From NCBI GenBank assembly GCA_964541595.1, contig CAZIRO010000019.1, positions 1-24,906 of the forward strand: DNA of 24,906 nt, given 5' to 3'. Position numbers and translations under genes: made by a program. This document shows, piece after piece, positions 1-7,937 of this stretch (position 1 is its first letter; every line of letters begins with the position of its first letter). Under the pieces are notes generated by a model. It made no database searches and was not told the DNA's origin. It was given only the letters and a program-made list of their open reading frames with translations. This DNA is from CAZIRO01 sp964541595. Its GTDB lineage: Bacteria; Acidobacteriota; HRBIN11.

Positions 1-2
1 TC

Positions 3-524
3 ATCACCCGCAATCCGCTGACTCCGGCGATTGCGCGGTTGACGCGCGTACAGGCGGTGGTGGCCTTCATGCTGGGGGAGTCGGTGGAAACGAGTGCCGG
101 AGATCCTACACGGGCCGGTCAGGCCGTACGGGTGGTCGGCACCAACCCGTTTATCATCGGTCCGCCGGGAGAGGAGGGTAACATCCTGCTGGCCTTTTTG
201 GAGAAGTTCCCGCATATTGAATGTTTTCTCGTCAATACCGGATACGTCGGTGAGGGCATCCGGCGGCGCAAGATCACCCTGGAGGATACTGTCACGCTGC
301 TGCGGGCGGTCGCTGAAGGGACAATGACGTGGCACCGGGATCCGGAACTGCAACTGGAAGTTCCGGTGGACGTTCCCGGTCTGGATGTTGAGGACCTGTT
401 GCCACAACGATATTACACGCGGGACGCGTTTCGGGAACGGCTGGCCCGGTTGCGGGCGGATCGGCGGGCATGGCTGGCCCGGTTTCCGGAACTGCATCCG
501 GACGTGCGGAATGCCCTGTATTGA
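3..524 (+). CDS. pckA: ATP-dependent phosphoenolpyruvate carboxykinase, C-terminal part (5' end outside window)
   Basis: This frame enters from the left edge, so only the last 173 residues are visible; the stop is TGA at 522-524. PEP carboxykinase converts oxaloacetate and ATP to PEP, CO2 and ADP in gluconeogenesis. The segment FLVNTGYVGEG matches the family's conserved Y-L-V-N-T-G-W block. It is followed, as in the family, by a basic R-R-K-I-T-L-E-D-T stretch (compare KRxSIKYTRAI) and then by LEVPVDVPGLD and an N/P-rich turn into the C-terminal helix. The nucleotide-binding loop lies outside the window. The gene converges on the cysteine desulfurase with a 68-bp gap that shows no convincing terminator. 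The assignment rests on recalled family blocks and cannot be confirmed without the N-terminal two thirds. Confidence 0.8.
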   Translation: MTRNPLTPAIARLTRVQAVVAFMLGESVETSAGDPTRAGQAVRVVGTNPFIIGPPGEEGNILLAFLEKFPHIECFLVNTGYVGEGIRRRKITLEDTVTLLRAVAEGTMTWHRDPELQLEVPVDVPGLDVEDLLPQRYYTRDAFRERLARLRADRRAWLARFPELHPDVRNALY

Positions 525-592
525 GTGAAGTGGCGCAGGCAGACGTGAAGTCGGGTGTGGTTCTACCGCGCTACTGCTGATGCCACGTCCCG

Positions 593-1765
593 TTATGTTT
601 CCCCGGCTGATTTTCCGTCACTTTCCCATCTCACTGCTTCTTGCTGAATACGGGCGAGTGTATCGAGGAACTGCACCAGATGTTCCCAGCGGGTATATCG
701 TCCCATGCTGATTCGGAGGGCACCGCGGATGACGTCGTGGGGCACGCCCATCGCTTCCAGGACGTGGCTGGATTCGACGCGACCGCTTGCACAGGCACTT
801 CCGGTGGAAACGGCAAAGCCCTCCAGGTCCAGACGCATGGCCAGGGTCTCCCCGTCCATACCGGGTACGCTGAACATGGACGTATTGCCCACGCGTGCGG
901 CCCGATGGCCGTGAATCTGAACCTCCGGAAACCGCCGGCGCAGTTCCTGCTCAAATCGGTCCCGCAACGTGCGCAATCGGCGTTGTTCTTCCTCCCAGAT
1001 TCGGGTCATCTGCGCGCAGGCAGCACCCATTCCGACAATTCCGGCAAGGTTTTCCGTTCCCGAGCGTCGTCCCCGTTCCTGGTTGCCGCCGTAAATCATG
1101 GGCAGGATTTCGACCCCGTCTCGCACGTACAGCGCACCCACGCCTTTGGGTCCGTAGATTTTATGTCCCGAAAGACTCATCAGGTCAACGGCCCACGCAC
1201 GCGGATGCAGGGGCATCTTCCCCGCACCCTGCACAGCGTCGACGTGAAAAAACACCCCGTATTCCCGACAGATCGGGCCGATACGGTCGATCGGCTGGAT
1301 CACACCGGTCTCGTTATTGGCCGCCATCACGGATACGAGAATGGTATCCGGTCGAATCATCGCCCGCACCCGGTCCGGATCGACAATGCCGTCCGCGGTC
1401 ACCGGGATGGTTTCCACGATGAAGCCGGCACGTGCGAGCGTCTCCGCGGTCCGGAGTACTGCCGGGTGTTCGATCGCCGATACGAGAATATGCTGGCCGC
1501 GGTCCCGATAGCGATACGCGATGCCCTGCAGTGCCAGGTTATCCGCTTCGGTGCCACCGGACGTGAATACGATCTCGCGGGGTTCCACCCCGAGGAGGGC
1601 AGCCACCTGTTCACGCGCGCGGTCCAGTGCCGCTTTCGCCTGCTGGCCCTCCCAGTGAATGCTGGAGGGATTGCCATAGACGTTCCGGAAGTACGGCATC
1701 ATGGCCTCGAGAACTTCCGGATCGACCGGCGTGCTTGCATTGTAATCCAGATAAATTCGGTCCAT
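593..1765 (-). CDS. nifS: Cysteine desulfurase (NifS/IscS family)
   Basis: A PLP enzyme of 390 residues that removes sulfur from L-cysteine as an enzyme-bound persulfide for Fe-S cluster, thiamine or tRNA thiolation. The fold-type I start (YLDYNASTP) is followed by the stacking histidine of the EH pair (His100). The cofactor lysine lies in SLSGHKIYGPKG (Lys202) and the catalytic cysteine in STGSACASG (Cys325). The short active-site loop S-A-C-A-S-G is the NifS/IscS (group I) form. Length is normal for the family. The ATG at 1765 follows a GAGG about 8 nt upstream. No iscU, iscR or nifU gene is adjacent, so the scaffold it serves cannot be told from context. The gene is divergent from nadE, and a strong hairpin lies between the two. 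NifS against IscS cannot be separated from sequence alone. Confidence 0.95.
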   Translation of the reverse strand: MDRIYLDYNASTPVDPEVLEAMMPYFRNVYGNPSSIHWEGQQAKAALDRAREQVAALLGVEPREIVFTSGGTEADNLALQGIAYRYRDRGQHILVSAIEHPAVLRTAETLARAGFIVETIPVTADGIVDPDRVRAMIRPDTILVSVMAANNETGVIQPIDRIGPICREYGVFFHVDAVQGAGKMPLHPRAWAVDLMSLSGHKIYGPKGVGALYVRDGVEILPMIYGGNQERGRRSGTENLAGIVGMGAACAQMTRIWEEEQRRLRTLRDRFEQELRRRFPEVQIHGHRAARVGNTSMFSVPGMDGETLAMRLDLEGFAVSTGSACASGRVESSHVLEAMGVPHDVIRGALRISMGRYTRWEHLVQFLDTLARIQQEAVRWESDGKSAGET

Positions 1766-1790
1766 GTGGAAACCTCGTGTCCGTTCGTGT

Positions 1791-1818
1791 ACCCCGCCGG
1801 TCCGGCGACCGGCGGGGT
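1791..1818. repeat. Perfect 11-bp inverted repeat between nifS and nadE
   Basis: ACCCCGCCGGT (1791-1801) pairs perfectly with ACCGGCGGGGT (1808-1818) around a 6-base loop. Neither strand has a T-run after the stem, so it is not a standard terminator. It lies 25 bp upstream of the nifS start and about 25 bp upstream of the nadE -10 box. It could be an operator or a leader hairpin of nifS. Confidence 0.7.
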
Positions 1819-1839
1819 CACTGGATATTCAAATGCTTT

Positions 1840-1848
1840 TGCTATAAT
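1840..1848 (+). promoter_or_regulatory. Extended -10 promoter of nadE-tmk
   Basis: TGCTATAAT is a perfect -10 hexamer with the TGn extension, 30 bp upstream of the nadE start. No good -35 hexamer sits 16-18 bp upstream, which fits an extended -10 promoter. Confidence 0.6.
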
Positions 1849-1878
1849 GTAGGCAATCATCGGGTATGGAGTCCATCC

Positions 1879-3516
1879 ATGCGGATCGCGATCGGCCAGA
1901 TGAATCCCACCATTGGCGACTTTTCAGGGAATTTCGAACGGATCGTCCGAATGGTCAAGACCGCCCGTCAGTCCGGATGTCGCATGATCGTGTTTCCCGA
2001 ACTCTGTATCCCTGGCTATCCGCCCAACGACCTGCTCCTGAAGCGGGCGTTTATCGAAGCGTCCATGCGTACGGTCGATCGACTGCGTCCATACAGTCGG
2101 GATATCGCCATTGTGGTCGGGCACGTGGCACCGAATCCCGGGGAGGGACGACCGCTGTTCAACGCGGCGACTGTACTGTACCGGGGGGATGTCCTGTTTC
2201 GGACCCACAAGTCCCTGCTACCCACGTATGACGTCTTCGACGAGGATCGGTACTTTGAACCGAATATGGATCCTGACGTGTTCACATTTGACGGAGTTTG
2301 TATCGGACTGAACATTTGCGAGGACATCTGGAATGACAAGGACTTCTGGAAGATTCGTCGGTACCATCTCGATCCGGTGGAGATTCAGGTTCGCAAAGGT
2401 GCGCGTCTGCTTATCAACATCTCGTCGTCGCCGTATGTACTCGGTAAGGTTCAATTGCGGGCGGAAATGCTCCGGTCGCTGACGCGCAGGCATCGGGTGC
2501 CCATCGTATATGTCAATGTCGTGGGTGCGAACGATGAACTCATTTTCGACGGTTCCAGTCGGGTGTACGATGCGGAGGGTCGGTGTCGGTATGCGGCCCC
2601 CGCGTTTGAGGAACACGTGGGCGTCGTTGACCTCGATCACCTGCCGCCGGTCACGGATGACCCCCCGGAGGAGGGAATGCCATACCTGCATCGCGCGTTG
2701 ATCACCGGTATCCGGGATTATCTGCGCAAGTGCGGGTTTACCGACGTGATCGTGGGAGTCAGCGGCGGTATTGACTCCGCTGTGGTCACGACGCTGGCCG
2801 TGGATGCTCTGGGACCGGAACACGTGACGGCGATCCTCATGCCCTCGCGTTTTACCTCTCCTGCAAGTATGGAAGACGCACAGGCGCTGGTGCACAATCT
2901 GGGCATCCGGTCGGTGACGGTCCCGATCGATCCCATCTTTACTGCGTTTCTCAAGGAACTGCATCGGGTGTATACGCCTCCCGGCGGCGTCGCCGAGGAA
3001 AACCTGCAGGCACGCATTCGGGGTACCATTCTGATGACCCTGTCCAACCGGTGGGGGGCGCTCGTGCTCTCGACCGGAAACAAATCGGAACTCGCACTCG
3101 GATACTGCACGCTCTACGGTGACATGGCCGGCGGGCTTGCGGTCATCGGAGATGTTCCCAAGATGATGGTCTATGCACTGGGCCGGTACCTGAATCGCGA
3201 GCGAGAACGTATCCCGGAACGGATTTTTCACAAACCGCCTTCCGCTGAATTACGTGCGAATCAGCGGGACGAGGACGATATCCCGCCGTATCGGATTGTG
3301 GATCCGATCCTGCGGATGTATATCGAAGAGGAGAAGAGCGTTCCGGAGATCATCGCGGCGGGATTTGATCCCACGACCGTTCGGGAAGTTGTGCTGCGCA
3401 TCGATCGAAACGAGTACAAACGGCGACAGGCGCCGCCGGTATTGAAGGTCACGTCCCGGGCGTTCGGCAGCGGCCGGCGTATGCCGATCGCCCAGCGGTT
3501 TCGTCACGAGATTTAA
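1879..3516 (+). CDS. nadE: Glutamine-dependent NAD+ synthetase
   Basis: This 545-residue cytoplasmic enzyme makes NAD+ from nicotinic acid adenine dinucleotide and ATP, with ammonia taken from glutamine. An N-terminal nitrilase-type glutaminase domain (about 1-260) carries the Glu-Lys-Cys triad: Glu41 (FPELCIPG), Lys111 (THKSLLPTYDVFDE) and Cys147 (NICEDIW). The C-terminal synthetase domain (about 270-545) has the ATP-pyrophosphatase P-loop SGGIDS at 295-300 and the later STGNKSE motif. The open frame extends further upstream, but ATG 1879 has GGAG 8 nt before it, lies just after the -10 box, and gives the family's usual N-terminus, so the longer form is rejected. It is the first gene of an apparent operon with tmk, 14 bp away. 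Confidence 0.96.
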   Translation: MRIAIGQMNPTIGDFSGNFERIVRMVKTARQSGCRMIVFPELCIPGYPPNDLLLKRAFIEASMRTVDRLRPYSRDIAIVVGHVAPNPGEGRPLFNAATVLYRGDVLFRTHKSLLPTYDVFDEDRYFEPNMDPDVFTFDGVCIGLNICEDIWNDKDFWKIRRYHLDPVEIQVRKGARLLINISSSPYVLGKVQLRAEMLRSLTRRHRVPIVYVNVVGANDELIFDGSSRVYDAEGRCRYAAPAFEEHVGVVDLDHLPPVTDDPPEEGMPYLHRALITGIRDYLRKCGFTDVIVGVSGGIDSAVVTTLAVDALGPEHVTAILMPSRFTSPASMEDAQALVHNLGIRSVTVPIDPIFTAFLKELHRVYTPPGGVAEENLQARIRGTILMTLSNRWGALVLSTGNKSELALGYCTLYGDMAGGLAVIGDVPKMMVYALGRYLNRERERIPERIFHKPPSAELRANQRDEDDIPPYRIVDPILRMYIEEEKSVPEIIAAGFDPTTVREVVLRIDRNEYKRRQAPPVLKVTSRAFGSGRRMPIAQRFRHEI

Positions 3517-3530
3517 AACGGGTGCGGTCT

Positions 3531-4223
3531 ATGCCATCGCATGTGCCATCACCGTCCGTCCGCGTTCCGCCCCGCGGGATACTCATCTCGCTCGAGGGGG
3601 TCGACGGCAGCGGCAAGACCACGCAGGCACGCCGTCTTGCCGCATGGTTGCGGGCGCAGGGATGGCCCGTACAGGAAACCCGGGAACCCGGTGGTACCCC
3701 GCTCGGCGCACGGTTGCGCAAACTGATCCTCCATCCAGATGCGGACAGTGTCCCCGATCGGGTGACTGAACTGCTGCTCTACCTCGCCGATCGGGCCCAG
3801 CATCTGGCCACAGTGATCCGGCCAGCGCTCGTACGCCCTGCGATTGTCGTGGCTGATCGGTATATCGATTCCACGCTGGCATATCAGGGCGCCGCACGGA
3901 AGTTCGGTATCGCGTTTCTTATCGCGTTGCATCGGCAGTTGAACCTTCTGCACTGGCCGGATTGGACGGTCCTGCTTGTCATTGAGCCCCGTGTTGCGTT
4001 GCAACGGAAACAGGCCGCGAAACGCGGGTGGAGCCGTTTTGAACAGGAAGATCTGGCGTTTCATCAGGCCGTCGCAGAGGGGTATGCCCAGCTCGTCCGG
4101 ATGTTTCCGGAACGCATCTATCGGGTCGACGGCACGCTGGCACCCGATCGCGTTTTTCACGATATTTTAAACGGGTTGCAACAGCGGTTTCCCTGGATAC
4201 GGACGGAAGGAACAGATTTATGA
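3531..4223 (+). CDS. tmk: Thymidylate kinase
   Basis: dTMP kinase phosphorylates dTMP to dTDP with ATP for dTTP synthesis. The protein has about 230 residues. The P-loop GVDGSGKTT starts near residue 23, TREPGGTPLG follows (the dTMP-binding REPGGT motif), and DRYIDSTLAYQG near 110 is the conserved DRY/DRH motif. The lid segment is R/K-rich with a downstream FEQEDLAFH. A GTG at 3522 would add three residues, but ATG 3531 has GGGTG at a better distance, so it is chosen with moderate certainty. The N-terminus is about 15-20 residues longer than usual, up to the strand that begins ILISLEG. The stop overlaps the start of the next gene as ATGA. Confidence 0.94.
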   Translation: MPSHVPSPSVRVPPRGILISLEGVDGSGKTTQARRLAAWLRAQGWPVQETREPGGTPLGARLRKLILHPDADSVPDRVTELLLYLADRAQHLATVIRPALVRPAIVVADRYIDSTLAYQGAARKFGIAFLIALHRQLNLLHWPDWTVLLVIEPRVALQRKQAAKRGWSRFEQEDLAFHQAVAEGYAQLVRMFPERIYRVDGTLAPDRVFHDILNGLQQRFPWIRTEGTDL

Positions 4224-4726
4224 AATCCCGAACCCGTATCTCCAGACGAACATTTTTGCGGTGGAGTCTCCTCAGTGGTGCCGGGATCCTGCTGGGAAGA
4301 AGCGGGGTCGGTATTTCTCATGCGGTGTGGCCCCGGATGCCCTCCGGGACGGTGCAGTGGTGGGATATTCGTGTTTTCGACCTCCGGTCCGGCCGGGGTG
4401 TGGCGCACGCCCGTGTGGAGATCACGTGGCGGCCGGATCGGTGGCCCGACGGGGATCCGGAGGCGCGCCTCGTGACGTGGACCAACACGCACGGTCGGGT
4501 ACGGGTTCGGATTCCGGAAACGGTCCGGTATCGCCCGGAGTTGTGCTGGCAGATCCGGGTACGACGTGCACCGTACTTTGCACGGATCGTCTGGCCGGGC
4601 CACGGATGGGGCAGCATGTCCCTGTTCCGGGAAACCGCACTCTCGGCCGTCCAGGTGTCTCCGCTGTGTCTGCACGTGCAGATCCCCGTTCTTTCTCGCG
4701 GCCCCTCTCTTCCGTTTTGCATTTAA
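4220..4726 (+). CDS. Small Tat-exported protein with a possible transthyretin-like beta-sandwich domain
   Basis: The 168-residue product opens with a clear twin-arginine signal. S-R-R-T-F-L-R at 8-14 is followed by a hydrophobic stretch (WSLLSGAGILLG) and a plausible signal peptidase site after Ser-His-Ala near residue 35. Tat export implies folding, perhaps cofactor loading, before transport. The mature part has alternating strand-like segments: IRVFDLRSGRGVAHARVEITW, then a polar turn, then TWTNTHGRVRVRIP. This order resembles carboxypeptidase-regulatory or transthyretin-like domains, where a variable element is followed by a T-(D/N)-x-x-G-x-(F/V) turn. No enzyme motif was recognised. It overlaps tmk by ATGA and its stop overlaps the convergent ATPase stop. 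The domain call is an inference from the strand pattern only. Confidence 0.7.
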   Translation: MKSRTRISRRTFLRWSLLSGAGILLGRSGVGISHAVWPRMPSGTVQWWDIRVFDLRSGRGVAHARVEITWRPDRWPDGDPEARLVTWTNTHGRVRVRIPETVRYRPELCWQIRVRRAPYFARIVWPGHGWGSMSLFRETALSAVQVSPLCLHVQIPVLSRGPSLPFCI

Positions 4727-5916
4727 CCCGGTCGTTGTGCTTTTGCCTCCATTGAAAAGTACAGATAATGCAGGATGTTCACAAACTCGTAGGCACCGCG
4801 GCCCCTTTCTCTCGCAGTACGAATCACGCCGAGATTTCGCATGCGTCGGAGGAAGTTGTCAAAAACCCGTTTTTCCCCCTCGGATAAGTGCCGAAGCACT
4901 TCACTTCTGTAAAATCGAAAGCCGAAATCAATTGTCGCCAGTTTGTGTAGAATGCTACGATACCTTTGACTTCGCAAAGCACTTAGTACCTGTGGATCCA
5001 GGTATTTCCTGCCCACAATCTCCGCAGCCGATCGAATTCCCTGGACGGCATCTTCTAAATCGATAACCCCATCCTTATCGGTGAGAAATACCGCATCGCC
5101 GATCTCGTGCGCGAGTGCCGGATGACCACCAGAAAAAGCGACCATCATGTCCAGTGCGTGTTTTTCCACACGTGTGTTGACCCTCTGAAAGGCTTGCTGA
5201 AAAAACTCTCTGCATTCTTCCTCGTTCCATAGAGGGATCTCCAGCGGATAGAAGACGCGGGCCAGGGATTCATTGTTCCGAATCATCATTCGACGCAACT
5301 CTTCAAGACCGATCATGACAAAACACAGCGGTACTCTTCTACGTGCGGTTTCATCGACGAAGCTTTTGAACCATAGTGCAAAACTTTCTTGTTGTGCCAA
5401 TCCGTTGATGTCATCCCAGATGATCAGTAAAGCATGGGACTCGTGAATAATGGATAAAATACGCTGGATCTCCTGAGGAAAGTACTGGGCCATACCCTGG
5501 AGTTGGTCGGGTGGTGGGTGAAACGCGATGGTCACCCCTAAAACACCAATTTCGCGGACGTATTTTCGTACGGGACTCAGAAGGCGCTGATGCCACGGTT
5601 TGCCAGCGCTTTCTTGCAAAATGCGTTCGATGGTTCTTCGAATTGCTTCGTTGATATCCTGGACGCCTCCCAGGTGTACATGTGTTCCGACCACGTCCAT
5701 GTGCTGTTCAGCATAGCGATGCACGAACCGGGCAAGGGACGTTTTTCCGATACCGCGTTCACCACTGACAAAGACAACTTCTATGCGATTCGACAGGCTC
5801 CGTTGTACTCTGTTTATCAGGATCTGCACTTGCTGAGCGCGACCGACAAAGAACTCAGGTGCGATCGGTTGGCCCGGTGCGAAGGGGCTATAATCTTTTT
5901 GCACAGGCTTCCTCAC
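4723..5916 (-). CDS. Orphan AAA+-type ATPase with C-terminal winged-helix-like segment
   Basis: A 397-residue P-loop ATPase. The opening P-E-F-F-V-G-R-A-Q-Q-V is the box that starts ORC/Cdc6-like and archaeal-type AAA ATPases. Walker A is GERGIGKTS (52-60), Walker B is LLIIWDD (163-169), and a sensor-1-like CFVMIGLEEL follows near 198-207. FSGGHPALAHEIG at 261-273 matches the S/T-G-G-H/N-P helix of this group. The last 50 residues (SEGEKRVFDNFLRRMRNLGVI) look like a winged helix. The start is GTG 5916 with no Shine-Dalgarno sequence; Val5 (GTG) is an alternative. The gene is AT-rich (27 of 60 bases G or C at 4921-4980) and has no functional partner nearby, suggesting acquisition by transfer. 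Its substrate is unknown; DNA binding is a guess. Confidence 0.85.
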   Translation of the reverse strand: MRKPVQKDYSPFAPGQPIAPEFFVGRAQQVQILINRVQRSLSNRIEVVFVSGERGIGKTSLARFVHRYAEQHMDVVGTHVHLGGVQDINEAIRRTIERILQESAGKPWHQRLLSPVRKYVREIGVLGVTIAFHPPPDQLQGMAQYFPQEIQRILSIIHESHALLIIWDDINGLAQQESFALWFKSFVDETARRRVPLCFVMIGLEELRRMMIRNNESLARVFYPLEIPLWNEEECREFFQQAFQRVNTRVEKHALDMMVAFSGGHPALAHEIGDAVFLTDKDGVIDLEDAVQGIRSAAEIVGRKYLDPQVLSALRSQRYRSILHKLATIDFGFRFYRSEVLRHLSEGEKRVFDNFLRRMRNLGVIRTARERGRGAYEFVNILHYLYFSMEAKAQRPG

Positions 5917-5935
5917 ATGGTTGAGATTTGATGGT

Positions 5936-5944
5936 AGTATAGCA
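5936..5944 (-). promoter_or_regulatory. Extended -10 promoter of the ATPase gene
   Basis: Read on the minus strand this is TGCTATACT, a TGn-extended -10 box. It ends 20 bp before the GTG start. No clear -35 box is present. Transcription would begin close to the start codon, so the mRNA may be nearly leaderless, in line with the absent ribosome site. Confidence 0.5.
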
Positions 5945-5997
5945 GAAATTCGACGGGTATGTCTGTTTGCTGTGCAAGCTCCAGATGGCTTTTGCTA

Positions 5998-6046
5998 CAT
6001 GGCCGCATGGGCATCCGCGGTGTCCCATTGCCTGTCCCGATCTCAG
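5998..6046. repeat. Partial copy (D) of the dispersed intergenic repeat, right end only
   Basis: The right 26 bases (TGTCCCATTGCC followed by TGTCCCGATCTCAG) match the right end of copy A at 16697-16722 in 24 of 26 positions. The 23 bases before them (CATGGCCGCATGGGCATCCG...) also resemble copy A. No matching left end was found in the remaining 80 bp towards the ATPase gene, so the copy is truncated. Confidence 0.75.
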
Positions 6047-6058
6047 AAGGTATCCGAC

Positions 6059-6087
6059 TTGACGATGTCCGGGGAAGTCCATAGAAT
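6059..6087 (+). promoter_or_regulatory. Sigma-70-type promoter of the ABC operon
   Basis: -35 TTGACG (6059-6064), 17-bp spacer, -10 TAGAAT (6082-6087). It lies 99 bp upstream of the ABC ATPase start and just after the repeat remnant. Confidence 0.65.
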
Positions 6088-6186
6088 CGATCCACCATCC
6101 GGGGGTTTTCCGCGCTGAACCTGTCCAGTGGGTAATCTATCCAGTAGTATGCCCGGGAGCTCTTTCCGAACATTGGAGGGCATTCG

Positions 6187-7158
6187 ATGATCGAAGCACA
6201 GGATCTCACGAAGTATTACGGTCCGCATATGGCGATCCGGGATGTCACGTTTGCCGTACCGCAGGGTTCGATCACGGGATTTCTCGGTGTCAACGGCGCG
6301 GGGAAGACGACCACGATGCGGATCCTGACCGGATTTTTATATCCCTCCGCGGGTACGGCCACGGTTGCCGGTCACGACATCCTGGAATATCCGCTCGCAG
6401 CGCGCCGATGCACGGGATACATGCCGGAAAACCCTCCTCTGTACAACGAAATGACAGTCGTGGGGTTTCTTCGATTTATTGCGGGATTGCGCGGTGTTCC
6501 CCGCCGTCAGATTTCGGAGCGTGTAGACACGGTGATCGAACAGTGCGGGCTCCGCGAGGTCGCATCGCGCATTGTCGGTCGATTGTCTAAAGGGTATCGC
6601 CAGCGATTGGGATTGGCGCAGGCGCTTGTGCACGATCCACCGGTCCTGATTCTGGACGAGCCCACCGTTGGTCTGGATCCGCAGCAGGTCGTGGAGATTC
6701 GCAACCTGATCCGCACCCTGCGGGGACAGCACACCATTCTGTTCAGCAGCCATATCCTGTATGAGGTGACCCAGTTGTGTGATCGGGTGATCGTGATTCA
6801 CGAAGGCCGCATCGTTGCCCAGGGATCATTGGAAGAACTGCAAACCGGATTAATGGCCGAACAACGCCTGCGCGTCCGCTTTCGTATGGATGCGGAAGAA
6901 CTCCCTGTGCGGATGCAGGAACTCCCCGGTGTCCGGGAGGTCCGTTCGATCGATGGGTACCGGCAGTTCCTGATCCGGGTAGAACCGGAAGAAGAAACCC
7001 TGACGGAGATCATCCGCTGGCTGGCCAATCAGCCGTGGGGACTTCTGGAAGCCCGCCAGGAAACGCTGACCCTGGAGGACATCTTCATCCAGCTCACAAC
7101 CGGACGCACCGACGTCATGCACGAGACCCCGACAGAAACCGTGGAGAAGGTGTCATGA
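6187..7158 (+). CDS. gldA: ABC transporter ATP-binding protein, Gld/CcmA-like
   Basis: A 323-residue cytoplasmic ATPase that would power the permease encoded next. Walker A is GVNGAGKTT (34-42), the signature is LSKGYRQR (133-140), Walker B is VLILDEP (153-159) and the H-loop histidine is His189. The usual Q-loop glutamine is replaced by Glu81 in GYMPENPPLY, as is common in the GldA/CcmA-like drug and gliding-type subfamily. A C-terminal extension of about 100 residues after the core ends in TLEDIFIQLT, typical of ABC-2 ATPases. ATG 6187 has GGAGGG 7 nt upstream. The stop overlaps the permease start (ATGA). The gene symbol reflects similarity of operon layout to gliding-type systems, not evidence of gliding. 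Confidence 0.92.
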   Translation: MIEAQDLTKYYGPHMAIRDVTFAVPQGSITGFLGVNGAGKTTTMRILTGFLYPSAGTATVAGHDILEYPLAARRCTGYMPENPPLYNEMTVVGFLRFIAGLRGVPRRQISERVDTVIEQCGLREVASRIVGRLSKGYRQRLGLAQALVHDPPVLILDEPTVGLDPQQVVEIRNLIRTLRGQHTILFSSHILYEVTQLCDRVIVIHEGRIVAQGSLEELQTGLMAEQRLRVRFRMDAEELPVRMQELPGVREVRSIDGYRQFLIRVEPEEETLTEIIRWLANQPWGLLEARQETLTLEDIFIQLTTGRTDVMHETPTETVEKVS

Positions 7159-7937
7159 ACCTGCGGGCAGTGTTCTGGATTTTCCGTAAAGAGATGAGCA
7201 TCTACCTGGCGACACCGCTGGCTTACATTATCGGGGCGATTTTCATGTTACTCTCCGGATACATGTTTTATGTGTTAATCAGTTATTTTGCGGTGAACTA
7301 TGTGCGGCTCACGATGATGGGGTCCGCGAACGTGGACCTCACGCAGGAGATCCTGCGACCGTTTTTCGGGAATACGGCGTTTCTTTTTCTGCTGATTGTG
7401 CCCCTGCTGTGCATGCGGCTCTTTGCCGAAGAACGTCGCCTGGGAACGATCGAATTGCTGCTCACGTCGCCGGTGCGTACCGTAGAGATCGTGCTGGGGA
7501 AATTCCTCGCCGCGCTGACCATGAACTTTTTTATTTATCTGCTGACGATCGTGTTTCCACTCTCGCTCTACTTCTTCGGGAAACCGGATTGGGGACCGAT
7601 TCTGACCGGATATCTGGGCGTGCTGCTCATGCTGATGGCGTTCGTCGGGCTATCCCTGTTCGCTTCGGCCGTGACCTCCAGTCAACTCGTTGCCGCAGCG
7701 CTGAGTTTTGGCCTGTTGCTGATGCTCTGGATCATCGGATGGATCAATCTCACCGGAACGGCGAGCGCATTCGTCACCGAACTCGTGGAATATATCTCCG
7801 TCGTTCAGCATCTGGAAGATTTCTATAAAGGCGTGGTTGACAGCAAACACGTGGTGTACTTCCTTTCATGGACCTTTTTCGGACTCGTACTGACCTATTT
7901 TGCGACGGAATCGAACCGGTGGAGGGCCGCATCATGA
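7155..7937 (+). CDS. gldF: ABC-2 type permease, GldF-like
   Basis: A 260-residue inner-membrane protein with six hydrophobic segments at about 20-45, 74-90, 118-143, 150-174, 179-200 and 234-252. After the second segment comes the ABC-2 hallmark EERRLGTIELLLTSPVRT (92-109), the coupling-helix region found in GldF and many ABC-2 exporters. The frame runs further upstream inside the ATPase gene, but ATG 7155 overlaps the ATPase stop as ATGA and gives the family's standard N-terminus (MNLRAVFWIFRKEM), so it is chosen. The protein forms the membrane channel of the four-gene module. The transported substrate is unknown. Confidence 0.9.
   Translation: MNLRAVFWIFRKEMSIYLATPLAYIIGAIFMLLSGYMFYVLISYFAVNYVRLTMMGSANVDLTQEILRPFFGNTAFLFLLIVPLLCMRLFAEERRLGTIELLLTSPVRTVEIVLGKFLAALTMNFFIYLLTIVFPLSLYFFGKPDWGPILTGYLGVLLMLMAFVGLSLFASAVTSSQLVAAALSFGLLLMLWIIGWINLTGTASAFVTELVEYISVVQHLEDFYKGVVDSKHVVYFLSWTFFGLVLTYFATESNRWRAAS

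Noticed and set aside
525..592. Terminator between pckA and nifS
   Set aside because: Only a 6-bp GACGTG/CACGTC pairing across a 35-base loop was found and there is no T-run.
641..1852. 403-residue open frame antisense to the cysteine desulfurase
   Set aside because: The opposite strand encodes a complete, motif-bearing enzyme; this frame shows no family features and is rich in His/Arg/Gly as expected for a complementary reading.
1627..1878. N-terminal extension of NadE by 84 residues
   Set aside because: It overlaps the divergent nifS gene and the nadE promoter; ATG 1879 has a ribosome site and matches the family start.
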